A stretch of DNA of 64,000 bases from Odobenus rosmarus divergens (GCF_000321225.1 NW_004451403.1:270791-334790), one strand, 5' to 3'; numbered from the stretch's first letter, positions 12,336 through 24,163 are shown. Notes: generated from the sequence alone by a model not told the origin. A program made the numbers and translations.

Positions 12336-13028
12336 AACTTTATGTATTTACTTATTTGAGAGAGAGCCTCTGTTCCCCCCGCCCCCACCCAGGTCGTGGG
12401 GGCTAGAACAGTGGTTTTGTTCTGAGCCAGGGCTGCCGCTTCAGGTGGCGCTCCTGTCTGTTCAGTCCTGGGACCTCCTCCCCGCTCCTCCTGTGTCTCG
12501 TTGTGTCAGATGCAGTAGTACCCTGACCCCGTCTCGCAGTTGGGTTTTCATGTGTTCTCTTCTAAACGTGTCTCTTGCACTGGCAACATCTCTTCAGTAA
12601 CACCTCGTCTCCTTTTTGTGTCTTCATCTGCGTTTTGACCTGCCCCGGCCACTCCCCCCTGCCCCGTCTTCCCTGCTTTCCAGTCCCTCCAGGACCAGGA
12701 GGACCGGCTGCATGGAGGGCCCAGCCTGTCCTTTGCTTCCCAGGCCTTGTGAGCGTCCCTGTGCGGGCGGCAAGCTGAGCCCTCTCTCCAGCCCCTTCCC
12801 ACGAGTGCTGCTGGCCCGCGGGGACAGCCAGAGCTGAGGCCGCCGGGCCGAGAGGGGTCTGGGCGGCTCCCCTCCCCGCAGGAGTCCGCATGTGATGTAA
12901 AGTGAACTCGGCCATCTTGCGTGCATCTGGAACGGCACCAGTTGCCCCTCGCGGGGAGAACTGAGGGAATTGTGCCGCCGGCTCAGACAGGGGTGCCAAG
13001 TTCCGGGGGCGGGGTTCTTACCATGGTA
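12336..13028. other. GC-rich intronic stretch, no gene recognised
   Basis: A short SINE-tail-like start (TATTTACTTATTTGAGAGAGAG) is followed by C/G-rich sequence. Overlapping open frames on both strands over 12560-13046 come from the base composition. Confidence 0.5.
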
Positions 13029-13044
13029 GAGCACACACACACAC
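13029..13044. repeat. (AC)n simple repeat
   Basis: A short CA dinucleotide run just before the LTR fragment. Confidence 0.8.
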
Positions 13045-13049
13045 AAGCG

Positions 13050-13290
13050 CTCTAGGCTGGATGTCTGTGCCCCTCCGGGGTCACTTGTTCAGACCTAACC
13101 CCCAGCGGGATGGTTCGGCCGGGGGCCTCTGGGAGCACGTGCTTCCGGAAGAGACCCCGTCTGTGAACCAGGAGGAAGTGGGCCCTCACCTGACCCTGGA
13201 AAGCTGGGCCCGCCTGTAGAACTGTTGGAAATGTTGGTTAAGCCACCCCATCTGCGGGGTAGTTCTTATGACTGCCCAAACTAAGACACA
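13050..13290 (+). mobile_element. MaLR-type LTR (MLT1/MST-like)
   Basis: It reads in the sense direction as a worn MaLR LTR: GTCTGTGCCCC, CAGACCTAACCCCCAGCGGG, AACCAGGAGGAAGTGGGCCC and, near the end, TTAAGCCACCCCATCTGCGG. It has the opposite orientation to the copy at 9830-10110. Confidence 0.7.
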
Positions 13291-15459
13291 CATATAAAAT
13301 TTAAAATGAACTAAAGGATGGACACTGATTCTCTGTAATTTCTGTCTTCTGGCCAACCCGTTCTTTTCTTCAGGTCTGTTTGCATGGAAGATGTACGCCT
13401 CACAGAGAGATGTCAGTATATAGACTTGTAAACGCTTCACGCAGATGTATCAAAGTGAATATATACACGGACACATCTAAACGACCATGTCTTGTAGCTG
13501 CGCATACTGGGGGCGGCGCGCGGTAGGGATTCGGATTTGTGCGCGCGTCTTGCTGGCAGCATTGTTTCGGGGCCTGTGGCTCTGTCCAGCCTTGCCTGGC
13601 TCGAGCACGGATGTCGCACACTCTGTGTCCCTGAACCCGCTGCAGGTGGGCATTAGTTTTGACCCCGTTTGTGGGGGTGTTTTCTTGTAAAGATGTGCTT
13701 GCCTCTGAGTCCTGGGCATGGCTCTTCCCTTCCATCCACACGGATAACCCGGGGGGCTGGTCCGTGGTCGGGGTACGGAGAAGAGCTGTGAACACTGGTG
13801 TGAGTGACCCGATGGGCAGATCCCTGCAGTGTCAGAGGCAGTTGATGGCAGGCGTTTTTGTTGTGGGTTAGGAGCTCCGAAACGTGTGCACTGCCATGTT
13901 GTGCGCGTGGAACGAGTGCCAACGCCACAGGTCACATTGAGCTGCAGGCTCCCCCCCGAGGGCACCTGCACGGGGCACAGCCGGACAGAACGCGATTTGG
14001 AGAGCAGACCGTGTGACGCGCTGCCACTTCTCTGCTTCAGGGGTCTCGCCCAAGCCACCCCGACAGATGAGAACGGTCCGTGGGCGGCTGTGCAGCCTGC
14101 CTCGCCCAGAGAGGCCTGTGGCCCCCAGCGCTGCCTCCGTCCTGGGTTTTGTGTGGAAGTGGCTGCAGCCCGCTGTGCTCCTGGCATCTCAGGGAGGCTC
14201 TATTCTCCAGGAACAGAGCCGGGCTCCTGCCTCACCGTGGTTGGACGCTTAGTCACAGGGACAGGGCAGGGACAGGGCAGGCGGGCGCCATCCGTGTCAC
14301 ACTTACTGGGACCCAAGGGCACTGCTGCCCCTCGTTTGCCACTGGCCCTCAGTATACGGCTGCTTGTCCCCATCCCGCCTTGGTGTCATCTGAATGGCCT
14401 TTTAAAGGTGGGTGTTTGGGCGGGCAGAGCTCAGGGGCAGGCTGCCCCTCTTGGCCCAGGGCCGCCTGCAGCAGGAAGGCTGGCCGTGCCCTCCACGGCC
14501 TTCCCAAGGCCCACGCTCTGGGGCTGCTGAATGCACCATCAGAACTGTCCCTGTGGCCTGACGGCGCAGTTCTGCGAGAGGGCCAGGCACTCGACAGTTT
14601 GGTTATGAAATCCGTTTCTCCAAGATTACCAATTTCTCAATAACTTCAGAGTGTCAAAACCTAAGCCTCTGGTGAGTTCTACCATTTAGAATGGTCTGGG
14701 AAAAAGTTAGGCTTCTTAAATGCCATCATGATTGAAACCTTGGCCTGGCTCCTTGGAGACACAGCAGACCGTGCTGTCCCCGCGGGGGACACTCTGGAGT
14801 GGGGAAGGCAGGCCGCAGGGTAACTGCTCTCCGCGGTCTGCTGCGGGCCAGGCTGGGGGTCGCTGCTGCTGGTGGCAGCGTGAAAACCTGGACTTGCGCT
14901 CTGCTGTGACGGAGGACGGGGCCCCTGGGTTTCACGGGCGCTCACCTCTTTTCCGTCTGCAGCAGGAGATGCATGCAGTGTGCAAGCGATTCTAGGGGTG
15001 AGAGGACCCCTTGCACCAGATCACACACCGGATCGCACAGCTCAGGCCTCGTGAGGTGAACTGAAACGCTGACCTTGAACTGTCACCACATCATTAATGA
15101 GAACAGTGTCTTCCTAACAAGACATTGGGATACCTGGCCTAACAAAGATTTTTAGTTTTCTGCCCTGACCCATTATGAACTTAAATACCTTTAAAAAGTA
15201 CGCACATTAAATAGCTTTTGTGAAGCAGTGACGTGTCGACATTATCAGAGCATCTGGGCTGGACCGGCACCTGCAGCTCTGTGGCGTCCATGGAACCGAA
15301 CGGAATGCTGTGTTCCCTGCGCTCGTTCCGTTTTCCGGAGGCATGTGGGTATTCTACTCCCTTTGTCCTCACCAGTGAAATGCTGTGGTTCATTCATCAC
15401 CCTTCAGCTTTGACATGATTTTTCTTGCTGTGGTAAAATCTATGATTTGTCTTGTCTGG
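13291..15459. other. GC-rich probable TDRP intron 1
   Basis: Positions 13480-14560 are rich in G, C and CpG and carry long accidental open frames on both strands. There is a small direct repeat of GGGACAGGGCA at about 14258-14281. AT-richer sequence follows from 14630. No exon or named repeat was found. Confidence 0.5.
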
Positions 15460-15632
15460 AGATTTTTATTTATTTGACAGAGAGCGAGAGAGGGAACACA
15501 AGCAGGGGGAGTGGGAGAGGGAGAAGCAGGCTCCCCGCGGAGCAGGGAGCCTGATGCGGGGCTCGATCCCAGGACCCTGGGACCAGACCTGAGCCGAAGG
15601 CAGACGCCCAACAACTGAGCCACCCAGGCACC
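15460..15632 (-). mobile_element. Can-SINE
   Basis: Inverted SINE with tail (GATTTTTATTTATTTGACAG), GA-rich middle and head (GAGCCACCCAGGCACC). No clear target-site duplication could be read. Confidence 0.92.
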
Positions 15633-15639
15633 ACATCTC

Positions 15640-17900
15640 CTCTAATCTTTATCATTTCCTTCATTCTGCCAACTTTGGGCCCAGTCTGCTCTTGTTTTTC
15701 TAGTGCCGAGTCATCGTGTTCTGTTGTTCACCTGAGATCTTGTTTCTGTGTGACCGTCCCTCATAGAACAGCTTTTGCTACATCCCACAAGTTTTTGTAT
15801 GTTATTTTCCATTTTTGTTTGTCTCTAGATTTTTTATTTCCCCTTTAATATCTTCTTTGATCCATTGTTCAGAATACTGTTTTTTAATTTCCAGGCATTC
15901 CTGAGTTTCCAGTTTTCCTCCTGTATTCATTTCTCATCTTACACCCTTGTGGTCCGAGAAGACACTCCACGCGTGCTTGAACAGTGTGCGTCCCACTGTT
16001 GTCAGACTGTGTGTGTCTGCTGGGCCCGTTGGTCTGTAGTGTTCAGGTCCCATTTCCTCATTGATTCTCTGCCTGGATGATCCCTTGTTGACAGTGGGGC
16101 ATTAAGTTCCCCACTATTACTGTATTTCTTTTAGTTTTTGCTTAATATGTATAGGTGTGCTCTGATGCTGGCTGCATAAATATTTACAATTGTCATGTCT
16201 TGTTGATGGACTGACCCCTTCATTATGATATAATGATCTCCCTTGTCTCTTTTTACCATTTTTAAGGTCCAATTTGATCTAAAGATAGCTACTCCTACCT
16301 TTTTTGGTTACCATTTACTTGAAATCTCTTTTTCCACACCTTCAGTATGAGTCTTACATGTGTCTTTAGGACTAAAGTGAGTCTCTGGTAGGCAGCATAT
16401 CTTTGGATCTTGTGTTGTTATTTATTCAGTTGTTATATATCTTTTGATTCGAGAATTTGACTTTTTCATATTTAATTGTTGGTAGACAAGGACTTATGTT
16501 GTCATTATCTTGATTGTTCTCTGCCTGTTTTGTAGACACGTTGTTTCTTGCTTTTTATCCTGCCCTCTTTTTTTATATTTTGATGTCGTTTGGTGTCAGT
16601 GTACTTTAACTTTTTATAATGATCTTTTGTGTGATTACTGAAGGTTTTTCCCTTGTTATCATGAGGATTTTGTGAAACAGTTTACGGATAACTTCAGTAG
16701 CTTCCTCAACTTGACACTCCGTTCCCCGCCCTCTCACGTTGGAGGCTGTTGGGGCTACAGTTCACGTATTTCTTACATAGTGTATCCAATAACAGAATAT
16801 GCTAGTTCTGGTTATGTTTACTGTATTTTAACCTTTGAAGTTGTAAGTGAATTATGTACCACCAGGACTGTATTACAGAACTGACCAACTATAAATTTAC
16901 CTTGACCGGTGAGTTTTACGTTCCCTGCTCATGTTGTTATGATGTTAATTAGCATTTTGTTATTTCCGCCTAGAAAACCCCTATTGAGCATTTCACGGAG
17001 GGCAGGCCTAGTGGTGGTGAGCTCTGTCCACTTTTGTTTGTTAAGGAAAGTGTTTATCTCCCCTCATTTCTGAAGGACAGCTGTGTCAGGTATAGAATTC
17101 CTGGTTAACAGGGTTTTCTTTGTCTGTAAATACTTTGAATACATCATCCTATTCTCTCTTGGCCCCAAGAGTTTGTGGTGAGAAATCACCCCATATAAGG
17201 CTGGTTCCTTCTGTGTACTTTGTGTGTTTTCTCTTGTTGCTCTCAAAGTTCTCTCTTTGTCTTCGACAATGTAATTATAATGTATCTCCCTGAAGCCCTA
17301 TTCAGGTTTGACCTGTTTGAAGTCCCCTGGGCCTCGTGGATCTGGACGTCCACTTCTGTCCCACGCTTGGAAGCTTTCAGTCATTATTGCTTTAAATATA
17401 CTTCTCTGTCTCTTTCTCTTCTCCTGGAATTCCCAAGGTGCGGGAACAATTCCCATAGGCTTTCTTCATGCGTTTTTCTTTTTGCCCTTTTAGTTGGATA
17501 ATTTCAAAGGTCACTCACTCTTTTTCTGCATTGTTAGGTCAGCTGTTGGAGCTCTTGAATTCTTCTCCTCAGGGATTATTCAGTTCTAGGATTTCTGGGT
17601 TATTTCATGGTTTCTTTTTCTTTGTTTTACTTTTCATTTTGCTTGTGTGTTGTTAAGAGCATCACTCTGAGTTTTCTGTGTGATCGTTCATAGACATCCA
17701 TTCGTGTGTTGTACTCAGAGCTTGGAATCTTGTGGGGCCAGCAGGACATGTGCTCGAGGGTGTGTTTTGGATTTCGTGCTGCCTCCAAAGGTCATCTGGC
17801 CTTTCTGAACGTGTTTGGCGATGAGGCACTTCTGCTAAGTCGCTCCAGCAGAAAGAATTTTGGTCAGTTTTGGATGATTTCACAGCTTTTTTCCTCATGG
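15640..17900 (-). mobile_element. Old LINE-1, antisense, decayed
   Basis: T-rich sequence that reads on the minus strand as worn L1, from ORF2 5' part toward ORF1/5' region with rising coordinates (for example GCTACATCCCACAAGTTTTT near 15777 and TGTCAGGTATAGAATTCCTGG near 17083). No frame survives. It parallels the order seen at 1600-5100, so both derive from related old L1s. Confidence 0.75.
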
Positions 17901-20210
17901 GGCATGAGGTGAGGTGCAGCTGAGGTCGGGGCAAAAGGGACGCCTTGTTCTGTGCTGAAGCTCATGTTCTCGTTTCTGCAGCCCAACTTCTTGGGTACCA
18001 CTCGGACTATAGAACATCATTCTGTCTTCGTTTTTCTGGCTGTCACTTCTCCGAGCCTGACCGTAGTTGTAAAGAACTCTGGAGCCCCGATCCTGTGTGT
18101 CCGGGAGGCGCTGGGCCCGTCTCACCTTTGTTACAGGGTGTCCTGCCCCTGGATGGGACGAAGATGCCTGACAGACACAGCCCACACTGGCTCTCCAACC
18201 CAGGAGACACTCAGGTCCTCGCGAGCACACCCAGTTGCGGGCGTCCTTTAGAATGGTGTTTGGGATAGGAGCCCCTCTGAGGTCCGGCTGGGCCCACCGG
18301 GACCTGTGGGGTGACTGCAGTCGCATCCAAGTGCGGCAAGTGCAGCAAGTGTGACGTTCCCTCGGGCCCTCCCTGGCACAAGGTGCAGATGCCAGCGTGG
18401 GAGCCTGCCGTCGAGCCCGGCGTGGGGAACGTGTGTTTAGGACCAGAGTTGGGGGCTGAGACGACCCCCTCCAGGCTGAGCCCGGGTCTGTCTGCCCCAT
18501 GGTGTCATGGGCGCTCACGTGGAACTCCTCCAGCCACGTCTGTGTCTCTGCTGTTATTTATCGTCTTACTGCGGTCGTTTGTGTGATTTCTGCCTCTTCT
18601 GACTACTCATCTGCCCCGAGAGAGTGTTGCTCACTTGTCCTGATGACTCGCGGTGCCTCTGAGGTCGAGTCCCGCCGTGACCCTGGACGTGTGTGTGCTG
18701 GGCGGTGGAGTCTCGCTCTCCTGTCAGTGGCCCGTGTCAAGGGGAGGCGAGGTGCAGGTGGAGGCTGGGCATTACGTGGTGGGCCGTGTTAGGTGGGAGA
18801 TTTGGGTCTGGGGCAGGCTCCCAGACTCTTCCACACGGGGGTGGGTGGGCCTGGAGGGAAGAGCGCCCTGCGCTGCCTGCGCACGTGCAGCCTCCCTGGG
18901 CTAAGGACGTCGGTGCGTCTCCGGACCCGTGAGCGTGAACTGGTCGGGGGAGTGGAGGGGACGGGGAGGTACGCGGCGGCCCCACGCACAGAGAGCCGAG
19001 AGGGGAGTGTGTTCTGTGTGCCGAGGTTTTTACTCCTCGGACTGGGAGTTTAAGGTGCTTCCCTTGGGGTTCCCGTTTGCTAGCTGTGTGGTGGAGGCAG
19101 ACTTGCCCTTCGGCCCCGGCTGCGCCGCCCCCCAACCCCTGCGTCTTACTGAGAAACGGTGGACGCCCGTCCCCGTGTGAGCCGAACGCGTAGAGCACGA
19201 TGGTGTGAAGTGATCCCCACCCCCCATTCGGCTGACATCCATCTTGTCAGAAACGTTTCTGCCTTAATGAGAATTCCTGGGGTCCACCCTTCCCCGCGGC
19301 CTGTCTGCCGTGCTCCGTCCCAGCTGTCGTGCACCTGCACACCCCAGGGCTGGTTTCTCGGCGTTCTGGACCTGTCCCTTCCCCCATACCTCCTGCAACC
19401 GCCAACTTTAGTTCTTTGGGGACGAGTGTGGTATTTTGGTTTGGATTCCACACGCGCGTGAGATCAGGTGGTACTGATGTCTCAGCACAACCGTGTCCGA
19501 CGGTGGGACCCCTCGTTGTTTATGGCTGAGAAACGGCCCGTGTGTGCGCACGGGACCCTTCCGCTGGCCCTGCCTCTGGGCATCTGCTTCCTTCGCTTCA
19601 GGAAGGAAGCGAGCCCCCCCAGGCAGGCTCCTGTGCCCCCCCGCCCCCGCCAGCGCCTGCTACCCCGTTTCCGGCCGAGCCGCCTTCACCTGTCAGGAGC
19701 CTTCGGAGGACGTCTGCGGCTGGTGGGCTCCCAGGCGACTGCGCCCAGAAATGCTGTGAATGGCCGACGTGAACGGGGTCTACCCCCACGTGGCGTGTGT
19801 CCTCGGAACAACCGCGGGGTGGGGGTGGCGTGGCCACTGGCGGACTGGCCACTGGCGGACCGGCCCCGGGGCAGGTGTGACGAGGAAGAACCTCAGCCCC
19901 TCAGGAGGCCTGCTGTCCTCGCCGCCCGCTCCTGTGAGACGTGTCTGACGAGTCTTTGACCGGGCAGGAGCCTGTGAGCACCTGGCTTCGGGGGAGGCCC
20001 CTGAATGCGGGGGGAGACCGACGAGTTAGCACTGGGAAGTCTTGTGAGCGCCCAGGGAGTTGTGCGTCCGCGAGGACGCTGGGCGGCAGGAGCGCCTGGG
20101 ACTGAGCGGCCGTGCTGCCGGGGGTGGTCCCTGGTCCGTGTGGGGCCCCCGGGCCGGCAGGTGCCTGCTGAACCACGTCCCGCGGCAGAGCCCGTGGAAA
20201 GATGTGGCCT
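17901..20210. other. GC- and CpG-rich probable TDRP intron 1
   Basis: The sequence changes from L1 to a GC-rich composition at about 17900-18100, and many CpG occur from 18600 on. Short direct repetition of GGCCACTGGCGGAC occurs at about 19830-19862. Open frames of 100-220 codons on both strands have no splice or homology support. I could not find a TDRP first exon here. Confidence 0.5.
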
Positions 20211-20213
20211 CCC

Positions 20214-20464
20214 CAGACCTCGTCAGGGAGTGAGCAGGAGTGCGTGCAGGGAGGTCCCTGTGGGAGCTTGGGGTCCTGGCACCCACCCACCGGCTCCTGC
20301 GTGCTGAGCGCACACCCACCCTTCCCTCTGCCGGGGCTGTTTCCGCCAGCGCAGCGTGAGCGCTGCGGCCCCGCCCCGGCCCCGCCCCGGCTCGCGCTAC
20401 GGCGTCTGCGGCCCCCCGCCCTGCTGGCTACGCCCTCTCGGCACCCCCGCTTCGAGGCTGCCTG
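20214..20464. repeat. Tandem duplication, copy 1 (about 250 bp)
   Basis: It starts at GAGACCTCGTCAGGGAGTGA-like sequence (ACCTCGTCAGGG at 20217) and ends at CTTCGAGGCTGCCTG. The next 256 bases repeat it almost exactly. The unit holds a CCCCGCCCCGGCCCCGCCCC block, Sp1-like in character. Confidence 0.95.
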
Positions 20465-20466
20465 AG

Positions 20467-20720
20467 ACCTCGTCAGGGAGTGAGCAGGAGTGCGTGCAGG
20501 GAGGTCCCTGTGGGAGCTTGGGGTCCTGGCACCCACCCACCGGCTCCTGCGTGCTGAGCGCACACCCACCCTTCCCTCTGCCGGGGCTGTTTCCGCCAGC
20601 GCAGCGTGAGCGCTGCGGCCCCGCCCCGGCCCCGGCCCCGCCCCGGCTCGCGCTACGCGTCTGCCGGCCTCCCGCCCTGCTGGCTACGCCCTCTCGGCAC
20701 CCCCGCTTCGAGGCTGCCTG
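20467..20720. repeat. Tandem duplication, copy 2 (about 256 bp)
   Basis: The second copy begins at ACCTCGTCAGGG (20467), directly after copy 1. The offset is 250 at the start and 256 at the end, because one additional 6-bp CCCCGG-type unit is present in the GC block. A few other differences follow it (CTACGGCGTCTGCGG against CTACGCGTCTGCCGG). The first 170 bases look identical. Confidence 0.95.
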
Positions 20721-21277
20721 CGTCCGCGTCCGTGAGGCAGGCTCCTGAGGCCTCTCCCTGCGCGGCCCTGACTGGTCCCCACCCCCAGTGGCTCCGCGGG
20801 CTGGCGACCCGGCCTCTGTGGCGTCGGACTCTCAGACGCCGAGGCCAGCATCGTCGCGTCGCCTCCTGGTCCAGTTTCCGGGGTTGCTTTAGGTCACGCT
20901 ACGTGTTTCACGTTTCAGAGCGTCAGGGTCACCGTCCTCCAGGCCCAGCTCTATGACCCTGGGCGCCGAGTGAGTTCATGGGGACCTTCCTTTCCCTCCG
21001 ATCCTTCCTTCTTCCTAGCGCAGAGCCAGACGCTGAGGGTCAGACACAGCCTGACGTGTGTGCCTTCCTGTCCGACTCGGGCCGTGGGGCTGAGCAGACC
21101 GCCGCCCGGCCTGTTCCTGAGCGAGGCGAGCCGGGCACGGCCGCGGGTACTGCAGCCCGGGGAACCGCCTGTGTGTGCGGAGCCGGCAGAGGCGGGATGA
21201 GTCTGCACTGTGCTGGATACGGAACCGTCTTGTTTCTTTCCTCCATCGGAGCTGACCTTTTTCTAACCTCCTGTTAG
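20721..21277 (+). other. TDRP: End of probable TDRP intron 1
   Basis: GC-rich at first, then T-rich toward the exon acceptor (CCTTTTTCTAACCTCCTGTTAG). Nothing else was recognised. Confidence 0.6.
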
Positions 21278-21381
21278 GTTCAGGGAGCAAGTTTCCGAGG
21301 CTGGAAAGAAGTGACTTCTCTGTTTAATAAAGATGATGAACAGCACCTGCTGGAAAGATGTAAATCCCCCAAGTCCAAAGG
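21278..21381 (+). CDS. TDRP: TDRP internal coding exon (104 nt)
   Basis: The exon follows a pyrimidine-rich acceptor ending in TTAG and stops before a GTAAGT donor. It enters in phase 0 and leaves two bases (GG) of a split glycine codon. It encodes 34 residues, starting VQGASFRGWKEV and continuing through SLFNKDDEQHLLERC to SPKSK. I recognise this as the conserved core of TDRP, next to its variable N-terminus. The segment is charged, with no membrane span or signal peptide, in keeping with a soluble nuclear protein. The exon sits about 550 bases after a GC-rich tandem duplication. No in-frame stop or frameshift is seen. Confidence 0.93.
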
Positions 21382-22525
21382 GTAAGTGTCCGTGGGTTCC
21401 AGGGGGAGGGCGGTGAGTGGACAGAGACGCGCTGTGCTCATTTTGACGCTGTGGCAACAGAAGAAACTAGGAAGTGAGATGCGCTTCTGGGGTAAGGTCA
21501 CGGGGGTATAGCCGTCACTAGCACCTGGAGAGCTTCTGGGACAAGTGAAGGAAGGTTTCCGAGACCAGCTCTCGAACTCGGAATTGGAAACACTCAGCCT
21601 TCGAGCAGCCTCTAGCCATGCATGAGAGGTTTACTAACTGCAGAAAATCAAGGGGGAGAAAAGTTAAAAATGCAAAGGATTGGTGAACTGTAAAAGATTG
21701 TAGAAAATTGAATATATTGAAACTGACATGTTTATTATACACAGAATTTTTAAAAGTATATTTAAACATGAAAAGATAAAGTCAGTGAGAGCTGAGTGGG
21801 GTTGCCATCGGCGTGTTTGATGAGAGGTGAGCCTCAGGAGCCCTGGCCGCGGACAAGGAGCTGCTGTGGGGGCCAGGGGCACCCAGGCAGCCCTGCTCCA
21901 GCCCCATGGCTGGGACTCCTCCTCCTCACCCTCCTGCCCGCCCCACGGAGGGCTGTGGCCCTGGGTCCCTGGGGTCAGCATCTGTGGGGTCCCCCAGTCC
22001 AGCACACGGGACTCTTGGGGGTGCAGCCTGGGCTGTGCGGGCACCATGGCGCCCTGGGGATGCCCCTGCTCTCGGGCTGGAGGGACAGCGGCCTGTCCCC
22101 GGCCCCCTCGTGTCTGAATCTCATTTGTGTTCAGCAAATTACCCACTCACTGCTCTGTGTGTATGTGAATAGCTGTTGAAAACGAGTTTGATAAATGGAA
22201 TATTTATCCCCATATTTCTTAACTAGGACCCTGCATTTCCTGTTTTCTACTTTGCTCAAATACTCGAGTATTTCCTTGTGTGAAAACTAGCTCTTTGCTT
22301 GTGTACGGCCAAGTGTGGTACCTTAAAATACAGCTTTCACGGTTTCCCTAATACGCAGTGACGAAGTTTTCTTTACTAATTTTAATTAAAATTCTTTATT
22401 ACAGATTTGTGGTCACTTTCTAAATGACTTAAACTTTTAAAAGAGCGTTAGGTACATACGGCGGACACTAATTGAGGCCCTGAGATCACTGGGTCACCAA
22501 CACTTGGCTGTCTTGTCTCCCACAG
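21382..22525 (+). other. TDRP: TDRP intron between the two coding exons
   Basis: This intron runs from a GTAAGT donor to a CTCCCACAG acceptor. The first part is ordinary, about 21800-22100 is GC-rich, and about 22180-22480 is AT-rich. I see no repeat that I can name and no convincing extra exon. Confidence 0.85.
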
Positions 22526-22871
22526 AACTAACTTGCGGTTAAGAGAGGAGTTGAAGACAGAGAAGAAGTCTGGATTTTGGGACAATTTGGTTTTAAAACA
22601 GAATATTCAGTCTAAGAAACCGGATGAGATTGAAGGTTGGGAGCCTCCAACACTTGCTCCTGAAGATGTGACAGCCGATGCAGGTGACGCTGCGAGTGGC
22701 CGTCCCCCTCGGCCAGGCTGGGAGGAGGACGGCAAGGGCCGTAGCAAGTACAGCAGCCTGGCGAGCTCAGGGAACAGCTCCCGCTGGAGCCTCCGGTCGG
22801 CCGGGAGGCTGGTGGGCATCCGACGGCAGAGCAGGGGCCACCTGACCGACAACTGGGAAGAGCTGGAGTGA
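22526..22871 (+). CDS. TDRP: TDRP terminal coding exon (346 nt)
   Basis: The exon starts after a CTTGTCTCCCACAG acceptor. Its first base completes the glycine codon begun in the previous exon, and the frame stays open for 114 further residues to TGA at 22869-22871. The start is strongly conserved in character: basic residues, then SGFWDNLVLKQNIQSKKPDE and IEGWEPP. A less conserved acidic, Pro/Gly-rich stretch follows, and then a Ser-rich, basic C-terminus (SSRWSLRSAGRLVGIRRQS, then GHLTDNWEELE). The last residues differ from the human ending as I remember it, which is normal for this fast-changing tail. No known catalytic domain is present. The basic SAGRLVGIRRQS patch could aid nuclear retention; that is inference. 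Confidence 0.94.
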
Positions 22872-24163
22872 CCATCCGGCCCCGCTGTGGACAGGAGAGG
22901 CGCACAGGGCCGCGTGTTCTCCAACCACAACTGCTGACGCGGCCCCTGCGTCTTCTCTCCCCCCATGCCGGTCTGAGAGTTTGCGGTCTCACGCTGCGTT
23001 CATTCCCATGTCCGCTGGTCCTTCCCGCGTGGACGAGAGCGGAGTACTTTTTCTGCCTGCCCGCGTCCGGACGTTCCTGTCCGCGGACTGATGGAGGAGA
23101 GCCCCAGCCGGTGGCTGCCTCCTGGGAAACGTCTGCCCCTTCTTGTCGCAGCGCTGTCAGACGCGGTCCTGTGGGCTGCGCCCTGCTGTTCTCCCCTGTG
23201 TGCCCTGTCTCTCCCCCTCCCCCGTGACCCCCGTGTCCTGCATGTGGTGTCCGTGTGTGTCCATGACACTCGACTGTAGTGGCGGGGCCGGGCTCTCTTC
23301 CCAGAAGCCCGTGATCCAGCTGTGAAACCAATCTTCCAAAGGTTATGTTAAATTGTGTTCAACCTGGCAAATTAAACCTTTTTTCATCTTAAATACCAGG
23401 AAAGCAAAGGTTACATTTGATGCAGCACGAAATGCCACTCTCCGCAAAGCATCTTCATCACTTGCGTTGGGAGGAGGAGTCTCCTGTGTGCATGGAGGAC
23501 GGGGACAGTGGTTCTTACTTTAGGGTTCATCTTACTCGTCCTGAACGTCCACGTCCTGATCTTCATGTTCTGAAAACGCATTGTTCTGTGATTGCAGGTT
23601 AAAGAATACCATCAATGTGGATCAGGTTTAGCAACTTGATTCTCTGAATTGTTCTTGGAAAACACTAATTTGCTGATGGAGTTAAAACTGTATATAAAAT
23701 ACTGCAAGTGCCTCTTTTCTATAATGTGCAGGTGTTTGGTTTCCAAAGTGAGTCAGTTGCCGTGGCTACTGCCGGACGCCCAGGAAGGATGGGCCGCGCA
23801 CCATGCACGGGGCTCCTTCACAGCACCGCCGGGTCCACAGGTGGCGCCACAGCTGCCTGAGGCAATGGTGGTTTGGAGGAAAAGGTTTAGGGTGTTTCTG
23901 ATTAAAAACAGAAACCTCCAGTGACACTGTGCATACCTCTCGTGAGAAAACACGGTCCCCCGTTGGCTCCGCATGCACATCTGTGCCGCGGAGCAAACAC
24001 ACTTGTGGAACCCACGCGGGCCCGGTGGCGGGACTCCTGTTGGTACAGCGTCAGTCTGTCCTCCATCCATCCGTCCATCTGTCCACCCATCTTTTTTACT
24101 AGAAGAAGCTTACTTGACTGAGTTTTGAACAGGGGGGGCATGTTTAAATGGCATAAAAATAAA
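22872..24163 (+). other. TDRP: TDRP 3' UTR, shortest well-supported form
   Basis: Non-coding sequence after the TGA. It starts GC- and CpG-rich (22872-23330) and then becomes AT-richer. It ends here at the first AATAAA that is followed by a strong G/U-rich stretch (see the poly(A) entry). Usage of the later signals would lengthen it to about 24600 or 24930. Confidence 0.6.
24158..24163 (+). terminator. Poly(A) signal AATAAA, TDRP candidate 1
   Basis: Canonical AATAAA. About 30-70 bases further on lies a long G/T-rich tract (GGGGGTGTGTCTGGTG, then GGTGGATGTTGGTGG) of the type bound by CstF. It is the best-supported TDRP cleavage site in this stretch. Confidence 0.6.

Larger units (their letters stand above)
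18600..21200. promoter_or_regulatory. CpG-rich region, possible CpG island
   Basis: Dense CpG and repeated CCCCGCCCC/GCCCCGG blocks at about 20370-20395 and 20620-20650 lie less than 1 kb upstream of TDRP exon 2. This could be an intragenic CpG island or alternative promoter, or merely subtelomeric GC enrichment. No TATA box or initiator was assigned. Confidence 0.3.

Noticed and set aside
13477..14643. Overlapping open frames of 180-236 codons on both strands
   Set aside because: GC-rich intronic DNA with open frames on both strands at the same place; no splice or family support.
19468..20748. Open frames of 130-222 codons, tempting as a TDRP first exon
   Set aside because: I looked for the expected TDRP start (MWKLGRG-type) on the + strand and did not find it. 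The similar frames at 20202-20465 and 20356-20748 just reflect the tandem duplication.
22612..23331. 239-codon open frame on the minus strand over TDRP exon 3
   Set aside because: It is antisense to a well-supported coding exon and its GC-rich UTR, a shadow frame without features.
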